A stretch of DNA of 64,000 nt from Corynascus novoguineensis (taxonomy: Eukaryota; Ascomycota; Sordariomycetes; Sordariales; Chaetomiaceae). A program made the position numbers and the translations under genes. Positions 11,355-23,653 of this stretch are shown here, one piece after another. The notes under the pieces were generated by a model, which searched no databases, was not told where the DNA came from, and saw only the letters and a list, made by a program, of their open reading frames with translations. Position 1 is the first letter of the stretch. Every line of letters begins with the position of its first letter. The stretch lies in assembly GCA_033296725.1 (NCBI GenBank), contig MU857601.1, positions 62,001 through 126,000 on the forward strand, read 5' to 3'.

Positions 11355-12128
11355 TTAAGAACTACCAACTTAAGCTTTCCGAGCTAGACCAGCTACCGAG
11401 GGTTAGATATCTTGAAAATTGTGATGTGTACATACAGCAGGTTTCATCATCCCTGAGCCATAAGTCTACTACATACATTTAAGTGGCTTATGAATGACGT
11501 TTTGAATCTGGCAGATTCAGGCCGAGTTGATACAGGACGAACCTGAGTAAGTAGTTCGTAAATCTGCGGCACTAGTAAAAGGGGTTCAGGGGCACAAAGT
11601 CTTGGCGAGGAAAGCTTGTGTCAGCTGCAACCAACCGGCCAGCTGCGCCTCGGCCCGCTTGGTCTGGACCCTGAACGTGAATTGCAGCTGTCGATCTGCA
11701 GTGTCCCGCGACGAGATCGTCTACAACGCTAATAAACTGACAGCGAACGACAGCCGGGCGAGGCCCGCGACTCCAACGTAATCTGTCCCTGGACCCGTTT
11801 CCTCCCACAATCCCAATTCTTTATCTGTTTTCGATCTCGAGAGCCTACTGACAACGAGCCTTTTCGGTGGCGATTTCTCGATTTCCTGATAATCCACGGC
11901 GCGCGCCTCCGACTTTGGACCTGAGATCTGAAACTAGCAGTCAACGGCAAGCAGTACTGACCAGGAAGGTGGCGGTTGGTATTGCAGTTTTGGGATTGCA
12001 AGTCTTCTAGAACGCCGCTGCCGCTCCTTCATTCTCGCGACGACTCTTCACCGACCCAACATGATATAAAGCCAGTCCAACGCCGACAGTCATCAGAAAG
12101 CACCTAGTGCCCCTCCCAGCGCCGAACA
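11355..12128. other. Intergenic spacer, F-box 3' side and GUP1 promoter
   Basis: Only short overlapping ORFs, none with a recognisable motif. It should carry the 3' UTR of the F-box gene and the promoter and leader of GUP1. Confidence 0.5.
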
Positions 12129-14341
12129 ATGGCCTCCCACAGCAATGGCAGCCGAGGCCGCTCTTGCCCGCTCTCCTTCCTCTCGAGCCTCTACGATCTC
12201 GAAACCCTCGACACCCGCTTCACTACGCCCTCGTCGGTGCCGTACCGGGCCGCGAACGACAAGCGCGAGGACGACAAAGCCGTCGCCGACAAGCGGGCCG
12301 AGCCGCCCAAGTGGAGGACCCCCGAGTTTTACTTTTACTACCTCGTCTTCTTGGTCGTGGTGCCGTACATGTTTTGGGTCGCCTACGACGTGTCGAGGCG
12401 TACGTGTTCCCTGCTTTCGTCACGGAAGAGAAAACCTTCTGAAAGGAGCGGTAGAAATAAAGGCTGACAAGACCCTGGGCAGCGTCCGATCCGAGGTACT
12501 ACAAATTCCAAAGGCGGCTTAGGGACGGGTGGATTCCGGGGCGCAAGATCGTAAGTTTGGTTGTCCTTGCCCCTCGAGCGGGTTGCGAAACAACCTGGGC
12601 ATGTCTGCTAAGCGTATGCGGTGACAGGATGTGTCAGACGCGCAGTACTACACCTTCCGGATCAACCTGCCGTATATGGCACTCCTGCTGGTGTTCCACC
12701 CGCTGCTGCGCAGGGTCTGGGACGCCGTGCATCCCGTTGCAAAGGAGCTGAGGACCGCGAGAGCGAACGTCCCCGAGGCCGCTGAGGCCAGACTGCGCCA
12801 GCGCACGTCGTACGATGCTGCCTTCGCGCTGTTCTTTCTGGTCGCGTTGCACGGCTTTTCGGCAGCCAAGATCCTTGCTATTTTGGCCATCAACTATCGA
12901 CTCGCGACATCGGTGCCAAAGAAGTACATTCCGGCCGTGACGTGGGTGTTCAACATCTGCACCTTGTTCGCCAACGAGCTGTGCTCGGGTTACAAGTTCA
13001 GCGACATCGCGTTATTCTTGACTGGGGCGCCGGCTCAGAACTTAGCGACGGATACTCCGGCCTTGGTAGCGCTAGGTCAATGGATGGATAGCCACGGCGG
13101 GCTGATGAGACGCTGGGAGATCCTCTTTAACATTACTGTATTGCGCCTGATCAGTTTCAACTTGGACTATTACTGGAGCCTTGACAGGAGAGCTTCCAGT
13201 CCCCTCGAGGTACGCTTTATTTGCGCTTCCAACCCCTTCACCACTTTTTTTTTTTTTTTGATCCTCTGGACACCCTCACTAATGCCGGCAAGAAGAAACA
13301 ACTGGACCCTAGCAACCTCTCTGAGCGCGACCGCATCGCCACGCCGGGCGCGCCCCAAGACTACTCCTTCCGCAATTATCTCGCCTACGCTATCTACGCC
13401 CCACTCTACCTCACCGGGCCCATCATCACCTTCAACGACTACATCTCCCAGCAGCGGTATCGACCGGCCACGATCACTACCTCACGCACGATCAAGTACG
13501 GCATTCGATTCGCTGTAGTTCTGCTTGCCATGGAGCTGGTCCTTCACTATGACTATGTGGGAGCCATCTCCAAGTCGCGTCCAGACTGGTCGTCGTACAC
13601 GCCCGCGCAGATTTCGTTGCTGTCTTACTTCAACCTGCACATCATCTGGCTTAAGCTGCTACTACCCTGGCGCTTCTTCCGCCTTTGGAGTCTCGCCGAC
13701 GGCGTCGACCCGCCCGAAAACATGTTGCGGTGTGTCAGCGACAACTACTCGACCTTGTCCTTCTGGCGCGGCTGGCACCGCAGCTACTACCGCTGGCTGT
13801 TGCGCTACATTTACATCCCCCTCGGCGGGTCGAGCTTCCGGACAGGGTTGGACGCGGCGCGCACCGTGCTCACATACCTCGTCGTTTTCACTTTTGTCGC
13901 GCTCTGGCACGACATCAAGCTCAACCTGCTCATCTGGGGCTGGCTCATCGTCGTCTTCTTCCTGCCCGAGATTGCTGCCGGCGTCCTCTTCCCCAAGAGA
14001 AAGTGGGAGAACCGGCCAACGGCGTACCGCATGCTCTGCTGCGTCGGAGGGGTGGGCAACGTGTTGATGATGATTTCGGCGAACCTGGTTGGGTTCGCTG
14101 TCGGGTTGGATGGGTTGGAGAGCATTGTTAGGGGTATCTTTAGGGACTATTCTGGTGAGTTTTCTTTTTCTCTTTCTTTCGCTGGCATATCGGAGCCGTG
14201 CCCTTGGTATGGTTTTACTGACGTAGTTCTTCAGGCCTCGTGTTCCTGGTCACGGCGTGTTCGGCGTTATTTGTGGGCATCCAGGTCATGTTTGAGATAC
14301 GGCAATCCGAGTACAGGCGGGGTATCAATCTAAAGTGTTAA
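12129..14341 (+). CDS. gup1: GUP1-like MBOAT acyltransferase
   Basis: Five exons (12129-12399, 12483-12550, 12628-13209, 13293-14154, 14235-14341) join in frame to 629 residues. Intron 3 has a T14 run. The N-terminus (LSSLYDLETLDTRFTTPSS) and the block PSDPRYYKFQRRLRDGW, created by splicing exons 1 and 2, are characteristic of Gup1. Many hydrophobic segments follow. The MBOAT active-site region is seen as RSYYRWLLRYIYIPLGG and FVALWHDIKLNLLIWGWL, the latter holding the expected catalytic His. In yeast, Gup1 acts in the ER, adding a long acyl chain during remodelling of GPI-anchor lipids; the original 'glycerol uptake' name reflects a mutant phenotype. The start ATG has a good context (aacaATGGCC). 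Confidence 0.92.
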
Positions 14342-14751
14342 GGTACTGAATCTTGGTGGCGTTTGTAATATATAGTTATTAGATTAAGTAAGAACAGTAT
14401 AAATATTGGGCTTTGGCAGAGCGTCAAGAGCTGAGTTACCTTGGTTCGTCCCTGAGCCGCAATTTCCCGGCACAGATCCGGAAAGCTTCCGAGTCGGGTG
14501 TAACACGGGTAGTTTGGCGAGTACCAGTACCTAAGTTATATGGACGCGGGACTAGTGAATTTCCAAAGCAGCCGCCCTCGTAAAATACAAGACAAATCGT
14601 AGGATGATACATTCTTCAGGGTATATCCTCCATTACATGAGACCAATGCTTATCAACGCAAACGCCACCCTGCAAACGCTAGGCCTGCGGCCACTACTGA
14701 GACAAGTCATTGTGCAATGCAAAAAGGCTGCGAGCGCGAACGGACTCAGGC
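14342..14751. other. Convergent 3' spacer
   Basis: It separates the stop codons of GUP1 (plus) and the AIG1-like gene (minus). I see nothing in it beyond presumed 3' UTRs. Confidence 0.5.
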
Positions 14752-15715
14752 CTAAGCCAATGACGGCTCTCGCGGCTTGGTCATCGCCATTTCGGCGTGT
14801 CCCGCCTCATCCGCAGCGCGCGCCTTACTCGAAAACTTGCCCGTCATGCCCAGCTTGGCCTCGGTGACATACTTGCGCAGCCAGATGAAGCCCCAGACGA
14901 TCCCGAATACGACTAGGCAGCCGACGGCAATTCCAAAGACGTAGGCGGCCACGAGGCTGCCCTGCTCCTTGGGATTGAGAAAGTCGTATGGGTAGAAGCC
15001 CTTGTCGGCCTTCGTGACGTAGGCGAGGGCGAGGTACAGGGCCAGCAGCAGGATCAGCCAGAGCATGTGGACGGGTTGGGGCACGTCGGTACGCGGGACG
15101 ACGAGCTCGAAGAATGCGAAGACGCTGTTGAGCGCATGCTGCGAGACGTTACTCCAACCTGCATAAATCTCATCAAACCAGGAGCCCGAGTAGAGGCGGG
15201 CCCAATAGACGACGGTCACAATGATGGGGTAGACGATGATGGTGGTGTAGAAGGCGGCGTGGAGGGCCTGCAGCGGGCGGGGGAGACGGTCGAGCAAGGG
15301 GACGCCCGAGCGCGCGTACGTGAAAGTGTGCGTCGCTGCCGCGAGGAAGTAGAAGGCCAAGCCCCAGTAGGTCAGGCTCGTGAAGTAGCTGAACGAGGCC
15401 CGCGACGCTTCGCAGCCCGTGACAGCCCTGGCGCACTGCCAGGCCAGGACGAAGAGGAGGGTCGTAAAGGCATAGAGGGACTGCGCGAAGAAGGGAGAGT
15501 GAGACACGGTCAGCGATTTAATTCACCTGTTAACCAGTGGAAGACAAGCTCGGCTACGAGAATGCTCCGTACTGGTTAATCAGTCATTACAACGGGCGAC
15601 TTACGATGAGAGCTCTGCAAATGAAGAGGACCCAGGGCGAGAGCAGCCACGATGTCTCAAACCGATGGGTCGGGTCCCAAGGGTCCGTCCCGAACCTGAA
15701 TGCCTGTCCTGCCAT
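14752..15715 (-). CDS. FAR-17a/AIG1-like integral membrane protein
   Basis: Exons 15715-15605 and 15480-14752 (phase 0, donor GTAAGT) give 279 residues. The protein begins MAGQAFRFGTDPWDPTHRFE and has about six hydrophobic segments (roughly 23-50, 66-85, 108-130, 150-165, 175-195, 215-240), then a polar cytosolic tail. The pattern and the motifs SFSYFTSLTYWGLAFYF and SNVSQHALNSVFAFFE fit the fungal branch of the AIG1/FAR-17a family. Human AIG1 and ADTRP are threonine hydrolases of fatty-acid esters of hydroxy fatty acids. Thr43 or Thr44 and His152 here are candidates for the Thr/His pair, but that assignment is inference. It faces GUP1 tail to tail. Confidence 0.65.
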
Positions 15716-18196
15716 ATTTGCCGATCGCAGCTTGCAGATTGCTTGGCAGGCTGGCGGACAAGCTGGGCACGACAGCGGATGGACGATGTTAGTGTGGAGG
15801 AAGTTGGATACAAAATGCACTCAGACCAAAAAATGAAGAAAGAACGAAATGATCGTGTTCTGTTGGGTCGGATCGAAGACCCTGGTCTTGGCAATTCTTA
15901 ATGAAAGGAGTCCTGCACGTCGACTGAACGGCTTACGGATTGAAAATGCCAGATTCGGAAGTCAATGCCGCTGCACCTCGGTACAAGTCAGATCTCTGTT
16001 GAGAACGTCAGCGTTGCATCCGTGTGACAATAGCATCACCTGAGACCGACTCCACTTGTTTTGGCTCGATGCTAGTGTTATAGATAAGTGGTACATACGT
16101 AGAACCGCAGTGTGTGAGGTCTCAAAAGAATTCAAAACGCCTTGACTGTACATGTATATTTAAATCAGTAAGCCGAATTACAGCTGCTCTGAAGAACATC
16201 ATGCCAGAACTGTTGAGGACATAACGGAGTAGTAAGAACTACTCGTGGACGACAACCAAATACCAAACCCTCTAGGGAACTCTGGACATTCTAGTGTAAA
16301 ACGCTTGTTCTAGACTTGGAAAGTATTGTTAGGCGCTTTACTAGTCTTCACTCACGAACCACCATTTTTTGCTTGTGCGCTTGAGTTGTGGAGTGGATGT
16401 GTGCTAAACCTCATCGCTGAGTTCCATAATATCTATCCAATTGCTTCATACGCCGTAGTAACGTCCCAGCAGAATGAAAAAAATAAAGGAAAAAAAAGAG
16501 GGAAAAACCAACCCGAGACCATCATGGTTTTCATGGTGTCAAAAGGTAATAGAACACTATCGACCTGGCGGCTGAAAGTGGAATTTGCGGGGTGCCGAAA
16601 GCAGGCGAAAGAGCACGGTTGCTTATTACCAACTCTGTAATTTACGTACAGTGTATAACCCCAAAAATATTGTGGCCTATTCATACTGTTTCCGTTTGGC
16701 GGTACCGGGCTGCAGACAGGGTTCTGACAAGCGCCCGTTTCGATCTCCCGCAACAATCCAAGACCACTCTGCAGCAGGGATTTTATTTCTGCGCGGCCAA
16801 CGCCGAACAACCATCGATTGGCAGCAGCACTGTTCGCTTTCCATGCCCTGAAAGATCGACTGGCGCCGCCGACACAGTTGACGGAAAGATAATGATGGTG
16901 AGTGATATGATGAGCTTCGCTACTGCGTAGAAGCGATGTTCGGTTGGGCTGTCTTCAAATGGACTCTCCCGGAGCCTTATCCGGTTTCGATGGGGCCAAT
17001 AGCCGCGCGGTCATGATATTATCGAAATCAACACCGCGCAAATCCAGGCTTGCGCTGGGGACGGGGAGGGGCATGCAGTCGGCAGGGCAAACCCCATTTC
17101 TCCCGGCTGGCTTCTGGATTGGCCCAAAGATTGGATGGCGAGCCCCGGGCCCGCAGGACATGCAATTCACGAAGAATCGAGCCCCTTTTGGCTTGCTCGG
17201 ATGGCACCCAGCTATTGGCAACCCCGGCCACAACGCTACCCATTTTCCGCAAATGGACAAACGCGGATTAGCCACCAGGACGCTGGCCCCTTCACCCAGG
17301 GCCGCCCGTCGGCGCGCCGTGGGATGCGTGCAGGGGCTTGCCCGTCTCCCAGGAACCGCTCGCAAGTGAGCGCCAGCTCGGTCGCTCGGTCAAGAGTCCC
17401 GGTGGAGTGCATCTCTAATTTTGCTGCTCTTCTCGCCAGGAGTTCCAGGTCCTTTTTCCCCTTCGTGGAGATACTGATCGAAACTCTTCACCAAGTTCCC
17501 TCACTGCTCACTCTGCGCCATCTTTCAGCGCGTCACGCCTTGCAACGAAACCGAGTCGCAACCTCCGAGCCTTGTGCGCATTCTCATCCATCGACGACTC
17601 GATCCCCGTCCTCTTCCGGTTCGAGATCGCGAAACACTGAAACTGCACCTGCGGCGATCCGCCTGATAATTTGTACCCTGCACGGCGCGAATCAACCCAG
17701 ACTCCCGAGACTCGCCTCCGCAATCAACCTAGGTCTAAATCCCTTGTTTGAGAAGTCCGCAACAACATCGGAGAGCCGGGGGCTTCGTGTTCAGAGAACG
17801 AGGAGCGCCGATTCGGTCCTCTAGTACTTCCTTTCTTCGCCCCTGCCTAACTGCGCCAAACCTAGGGTTCGTCACCACTATGTTTCATCGGGGGACCTAT
17901 CCGTGACAGGCGCTCCGTTCCGACACGTTGAGACCCTCGCCGTGCTCGACGTCTATTTGAATTATATATTTCCTGTCCCTCTAGCGTCGCCTGTACATAT
18001 ATTCGGCATTCGGGCGCATCTTGCATCGCCGCGGGAACTCGCAGAACGTACAAGGCCGGGGTCCACCGGCGAGCTGCCCCTCCGCTTAGTTGTACTACAA
18101 AAAGTTCCTGCCGATCGCCGCTCGTGATCTGCGGCGGCGAACGACAGTTGAGCAAACCCCCCCGGGAACCTTCGATATTGGCTTGGAGAGCACCAT
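15716..18196. other. 2.5-kb divergent spacer and probable long leader of the coiled-coil protein gene
   Basis: The left part is AT-richer with no coding signal. From about 17300 to 18150 the plus strand becomes rich in C, T and short ORFs. This resembles a long 5' leader of the downstream gene. The ORFs there (for example 17135-17824) have no recognisable domain. Confidence 0.45.
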
Positions 18197-20598
18197 ATGT
18201 CCACGCCCGCTATGGCGCTCCCGCGACACCCTTCGTCATCGGACCTCTCCGAGGTGCAGCTACCCATCGTGCTTGTGCCTGACGTCGATGACGATGACAT
18301 GAAGGCGGGAGCTGGCCTCGAGGTCGATACTCGGCCACGGCGAGACGAGCCACAACAACCTCCGGCACCCCAGCACCCCATTCCGTCTATGCAACAAGCA
18401 TTCGCAGAATCCTTGGTAGAGGCCACGCAAGGCGATGCAGCAAAGAAGCCCAAGCTCCGGACCGGGGACGCCAGAGCGAGGCGTGACGAGTTACTGGATC
18501 AGGGCAGGTCGGATCCGCCTCCGACTGCTCTGTGGCGCTGCCGACCGGGCCAAACTGCACACGAGCTCTGCCGGCTGATAGCCCAGATCTCGTTTGGTGT
18601 GTATTTACTGCTACATGGCATGGCCAACAGCCAGATTCTAGTCGTCTCGATTCTCCAAGGCCACATTGACGAGGTGGACGAGTTTCTGGAAACGACGCTT
18701 GAGGACATGGACCTTGCCACGAAGGACATGGAGGAGCGGATCAAGCACTTGAAGCTGCCAATGGACAATATCGCAGTCTTTGAGCGGATGCTGGAGGACC
18801 GCAAGTTCCGAATGCAGATTCTCGAGGGTAACCAGAAGATTGAGCATATCTTGGCTCGCACCCAAATCGCGCTCAAGCAGACGACCCAAGACCTGGCGGA
18901 GGGGCTTGCGGCGACCAGGGAATTTACTATTTATCTAGCTGAGCAGCAGCATGGGAGCTGGCGACAGGAGCGCCCTGATGTAATTGACATATTCGACGCC
19001 ATGAAGGGCAACACAGATGGGTGGTTCAATGCCTTCATGGACTTGCAGGCGAAAGGAAGCACCTTAAATGCTCTGATGGTTAGGCTGACCGACATGGTCT
19101 CCGAGATGGAGCGTAGGGCTGGCGAGGTGAGCCGGAAGACGAGGGTAGGCCCAGCCACACAACCCAGCTCAGAGTGAAGTTGCGACTAACAGAGGTATAG
19201 TTCAGCGTTCAACCTTACTCGTCCCCGAGGCATAGCCCTCAACCATCAGATGCGTCGTCTGTTACGACTCCCCCGAGTTCTCCACCAAGAAAGATCCCCA
19301 ACTCACCTCCACGGCTCTCGCTCCGGTTGAGCACAATCAACACCGTGCAGCTGTCGATTGACACCGAGACGCAGCCGGCGGTTGAGCTGGACGGCTCAGC
19401 TCAACAGGATAGTCGAGACAGCGCGACGCCGCGGTCGTCTCTGATGGTGACTTCAAGGTCCCCACCACCTGAAGAATCGCCTCCCGAGACGCCCGCGGGA
19501 CCACCACCGCAGGCACCCCCGGCCAGGAACCCGCGTCGGCTTTCCAAGCGTCCATCAGCGCTGTTGAACCTTCCAAAGCTCGAAGTGCCCGAGGAATGCG
19601 CCGAGGAAGAAGATGAGAGCACATTATACATCTTGCAACCCCGAACCTACACGCCCCAACCGCCATCGCCACAGCCGTCGCTCGGTAACGTCGCTGAGCG
19701 CCTGCCCAAGGTGGAACCAGATGCCCAAAGATCCAGGGTTGGCTCTTCGGCCTCGTCGGTCGAGTCAGCAGCCCACATAACACCCGAGATCGCAAAGTCC
19801 CGGATAGAACAAGTTATCGCAAAGCCGCAAGCATCCCGGTTGAGAGTGGTTGAGATTGGAGCCAGGACAGATGCTAAGTCCAGCTCGAGGCAAAGTCAAA
19901 GGACAGAGTACAGTCCTGCGCCTCGGCCGGACCCAGCCCAAGCACCTGAACTGGTAATCCCCCAGGACCCTGAGGTGGTTACTGCTCAGAGGACGTCTCT
20001 TCGACAGCGTGTCTCGTTAAAGGCCACACCGCCAGTATCCATTCAGGTTCCTCCGCCGAACGGTGTCGAGTCACAGCGGCCGGCCCACGCGGTGCCTCGA
20101 GCCTACCAGCCAGCCCCGGATTCAGCATATGGCTCCGACATGGAGCGGCCACCTGTCCATTCCGTGGCGTCTATCAATCCGTCGCTTACCGATTTTTCTC
20201 CGCCATTCATCCAGCCGGGCATGATTCCGTCGCCTCACTCGGAGAGGCAATTCTTTCGCCCGGTGCAAGCAAGCCCGTACTCGCCGCTGCAGCAGAGGCC
20301 CCATACATCCGACACTGTTGGCCCTCATCACTTTCCCCCGCCACCAAGGCATGCCCCTTCAAGGATGGGGATGAGCATCATGAGCAGCGGGACCGCGATG
20401 ACCAACCAGACAGGGAAGTCAGTGAAGAAGAAGCGCAGCGCGTTCGGCTGGCTGAAGAAGGCCTTCGCCTTGGACGAGGAAGAACGCGCTGTATTTGAAC
20501 AAAGGAAAAAGGAGCAGATGGCCAACAACCCCTACTACGAACCTCGGAGTCAACAGTTCCTAGACGGCAAACGCATTCGGCCACCCCCGGGTCGCTAA
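18197..20598 (+). CDS. Uncharacterised coiled-coil, Pro/Ser-rich fungal protein
   Basis: Exons 18197-19126 and 19201-20598 join in phase 0 (donor GTGAGC, branch CTAAC, acceptor TAG) to give 775 residues. I do not recognise the family. Residues 1-110 are polar and disordered. About 110-305 form a helical region that starts with a mildly hydrophobic stretch (ISFGVYLLLHGMANSQILVV) and continues as amphipathic coiled coil (DEVDEFLETTLEDMDLATKD onward). About 310-715 are Pro/Ser-rich and disordered. The C-terminus is basic with a short compact motif, KKKRSAFGWLKKAFALDEEE, then FLDGKRIRPPPGR. That tail looks conserved in style and could bind membrane or a partner. Scaffold or signalling roles are possible; none can be asserted. 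Confidence 0.75.
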
Positions 20599-21291
20599 AG
20601 AGTGGGACTTATTGCCGTCAGCGGTTCAGAAGTAAACAGGAATTGGGCCAAGACAAACCGAAATAAGCACGCCCTATCCGCTTGTTCGGCACGGGCCGAG
20701 CCAAGGACAAGCAACAACACTATCATGCACTCTGTGCCGTCAGCAGAACTTCGCTTCACTTTCTTGTCCAATTCGTTTGCTAGCCAACGATCCCATCCCA
20801 GCACTTGGTCACTAAGTTGAGCTAGCCAGTGATATCATTTTTGGATCAGTTATAGGCCTTTGGCGTTTTCTGTTTTTCTTTCTTTTTGCCGGTTGGCCTG
20901 CAATTACACGGCCACAGTTCCTATATAGCTCCTCTTCGTCGAAAACGAGCCAGTTTTGGTTTCTTCTTGGGGTACGGGATATTGCATAGCGAGGCAAGCA
21001 CAGGAGTTTGTTGTACCAATACTATTGTTCTCGGATTGGGCATACTTTGGGGATCTGGAGTTGAGCAGCAGCTTCAAATATTTACAATGTAATGGTAACG
21101 TTAGTACAGATATTGAAACGTATCTTGTGAAATTTACCAATATCGCCATCTCGGATGAGGTTGGAATTTTCTGCACTGTGTTTCTTACGTAATAAATTCA
21201 AAAAGAAGCATTTCGAACGCCATTCCGCTGGCACATCCGCCGCCAAAAATTTCTCCCACATTCTTTGGATCATCTCGCTCTCTCGAACATC
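20599..21291. other. Intergenic spacer upstream of the Bud27/URI gene
   Basis: No supported gene. The small ORFs here overlap each other on both strands and lack domains. Confidence 0.5.
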
Positions 21292-23103
21292 ATGGCCCAG
21301 CCACCCCAAGATCATCTTTCCTACCTCGACCGCCATGTGCAACTTCTTGAGAGCAAGGTGAACCAGCTGCGCGCGTCTCTGACGCACTGGCAGCAATGGT
21401 ACCTCGATTATTCGGCACTGAAGGAAGAGGTCGAGCAGTTGCCCACTGACCCTCCTCCCCATGAGCAGCTGCGTCGCATCCGCCGCGACTTCGACAGCCA
21501 GCTGCTCACGAAAAAGGAGCTCAACGAAATCATGGGCAAGAATGATCTCAGGGCTACCGATCAAATTGTCAGCATCCTCTCGCGGCGCATGGATTATGTC
21601 GAGCAAAACATAGGCACGCTATCGAAGCTCCTTGAAAAAGAGGAGAATAGACTCGCTGCCGCGTCTGTCGTCGCGCATCCCGAGCTCGGAACTGACGAGG
21701 AGAGCGGCCTACCCTTTACCGACATCATTGAGGAGTTGGATGAAAACGACAATGTCGTCAACTTCCGGCTCCAGGGTGGTGCGGACGTTGAGCCCAAAAT
21801 TGTCGAGGCACTGAAGAAGGCGGGGATTGAAGAGAAGGATCTTCCCGAAACTGAGGCAGAGTTGTCGAAGTCGTTGGAGAAGGTAGACCTCGGCTCGATG
21901 GAAGTTGAGGCCAAGAACGCGCCAACGTCGACTTCTACAGGCAGCGCAACCGACGCTCAGCAAAGTGCCCCGAGCGCCGAGCCTAGCGTTCGCAAAAAGT
22001 CTGTTTCCTTTGCGGAGGATACCAAGGTTGGCGACGAGGCGGCCGAGTCCACGCCTGCATATTCAAGGGCGGCTCAAAACCTCGAGCGTCTCATGCAAAA
22101 GGCAAGAGAACAGGAGGCGATAGACTTGTCCTCCGCAGTTATCCCGGAGAACGAGTCGGCAGAAGATAGCCGACTGCGCCGCGAGATGCTCGAGTACGGC
22201 ATGTCGGAGATCGGTCCGGTCGTGGCCGAACTTCAGCTGGAAGAAGATTACTCGGGCGACGAGGACGACCTAGACTGGATTGGCTCTGAAGACGAGCTTG
22301 AGTCAGAAGCCACGGACGATGATACTGAGGACGAGCTTGGTCGCTCGAAACGCAGCGTGCTCACTCCGGACTACATTAAGCGCATGCAGGAACTTGAGAA
22401 GCGGCTCAAAGTCCAGTCTGCCTTTACTGTAGGCGCGTCGGAAACAAAGCCCAAGAAGCCAGACGAGGGCATCGGGCGGATAGCCGTGGTTGACGGATCC
22501 CAGCCGACAGCTGCCACCACGCCAACGGCGCCTAAAGCAAAGAAGAGCGTTAGTTTCGCCTCGAAATTAGATATTGCTCCAGATCCTGCATCTCAGCCGG
22601 CGCCGGAGGTCAAACCCAAGGAGCGCAAAGTTGCCCATGTGGGCGATATTGTCGAGAAGACGGCACAAGAAGAGCTACTCAAGGACCCTGACGAGCCGCC
22701 GAAGCGCGTGTCGAGGTTCAAAAAGGAGAGGGCCAGTGTCGCATCTGGTGGGCTTCCGCCCGGACCACATCACCTTCCCGCAAACTTTGGCGCGGCCACC
22801 ACCATCAATGTTCCAGCTGAACCTACCCCGCCGGAACACGTCACCTTGGCTCCTGAGGTCGTCGAGCGACCTACCGCGCCAAACCCAGCGGAGCCAGATG
22901 ACCTGGACGATGCTCTTCTATACCAAGCCGCCGCGGTTGAGTATAACCGTTTGCGGAACAAGCTGATCCAGAAGCAGGGCGGCGTTATGCAGCAAGACGG
23001 GGCCATCGACAGTGAGACGGGCCTCGTTCCCCTCGATGAGGAATTAGGCGGACCCAAACGGATGAGCAAGTTCAAAGCCGCCCGGTTGGCCAAGCTGCAG
23101 TAG
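21292..23103 (+). CDS. Bud27/URI-like unconventional prefoldin with C-terminal DUF3835
   Basis: One exon encodes 603 residues from the ATG in CATCATGGCC. Residues 1-130 form a prefoldin-alpha coiled coil (HLSYLDRHVQLLESKVNQLR... and ...DQIVSILSRRMDYVEQNI). The middle is acidic and disordered, with repeated KKSVSFA-type segments (near 235 and 420) and a very acidic patch near 320-350. The end (SKFKAARLAKLQ preceded by LVPLDEELGGP) matches the DUF3835 tail of fungal Bud27. In yeast, Bud27 and its human counterpart URI bind Rpb5 and help assemble RNA polymerases I-III in the cytoplasm with R2TP. Assignment rests on architecture and the two end motifs. Confidence 0.82.
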   Translation: MAQPPQDHLSYLDRHVQLLESKVNQLRASLTHWQQWYLDYSALKEEVEQLPTDPPPHEQLRRIRRDFDSQLLTKKELNEIMGKNDLRATDQIVSILSRRMDYVEQNIGTLSKLLEKEENRLAAASVVAHPELGTDEESGLPFTDIIEELDENDNVVNFRLQGGADVEPKIVEALKKAGIEEKDLPETEAELSKSLEKVDLGSMEVEAKNAPTSTSTGSATDAQQSAPSAEPSVRKKSVSFAEDTKVGDEAAESTPAYSRAAQNLERLMQKAREQEAIDLSSAVIPENESAEDSRLRREMLEYGMSEIGPVVAELQLEEDYSGDEDDLDWIGSEDELESEATDDDTEDELGRSKRSVLTPDYIKRMQELEKRLKVQSAFTVGASETKPKKPDEGIGRIAVVDGSQPTAATTPTAPKAKKSVSFASKLDIAPDPASQPAPEVKPKERKVAHVGDIVEKTAQEELLKDPDEPPKRVSRFKKERASVASGGLPPGPHHLPANFGAATTINVPAEPTPPEHVTLAPEVVERPTAPNPAEPDDLDDALLYQAAAVEYNRLRNKLIQKQGGVMQQDGAIDSETGLVPLDEELGGPKRMSKFKAARLAKLQ

Positions 23104-23653
23104 CTTGGGAGGTCCAAGGGCTGTATCATAGTCGATGTACATCGCGCTATATCAGCGTTCCCATTTTTAGACATACCGTGATCACTTTGCATCACGCATT
23201 TTCCAGACTCTTTTTCCTCTTCCTCCTAGTTCAACTAACACTAACAATGCCGAGCCGCTTGAGCCGGCGTGGCAGGCCGTCAAACCCCTTTCACCACCCA
23301 GTCGGTGGCCAGCAGACATTCGGAACGCTCAATAATCTGACAATTGATGGTTTGCAGCTCTCCATCTGCATTCGCATTACTAGCGGTTCCAAGAACAAGC
23401 TGATGGGCTCTCTGACGCCTTGACCCTTGGCAAAATTACCCTGTGGTCCCGGCGATTCGTTTCACCCCTCACATTCTTCTTCGTAGACGCAATAGAATTT
23501 CTGTACCCCATGAGTGCCATTAAGTCTGTACTTTGATTCAATCTGATTCCTGGTGTGACGATATATGTGCCGTGTAAGCCTGTGGGCATGAAAGGAAACG
23601 GAAAGCAGCGAATACAAGTAAACACAGCTGAGAGCACCGAATAAGCTTTCCGA
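23104..23653. other. Convergent 3' spacer between Bud27/URI and NudC genes
   Basis: It contains presumed 3' UTRs. One 81-codon ORF (23178-23423) has no motif and is not called. Confidence 0.5.

Noticed and set aside
17135..17824. 229-codon ORF on the plus strand
   Set aside because: Its sequence is low complexity with no domain and it lies in the likely leader of the coiled-coil gene.
21082..21606. 174-codon ORF on the minus strand
   Set aside because: It overlaps the conserved prefoldin part of Bud27/URI in antisense.
23178..23423. 81-codon ORF between the Bud27/URI and NudC genes
   Set aside because: No motif, no conservation that I can recognise, and it lies in the 3' UTR region.
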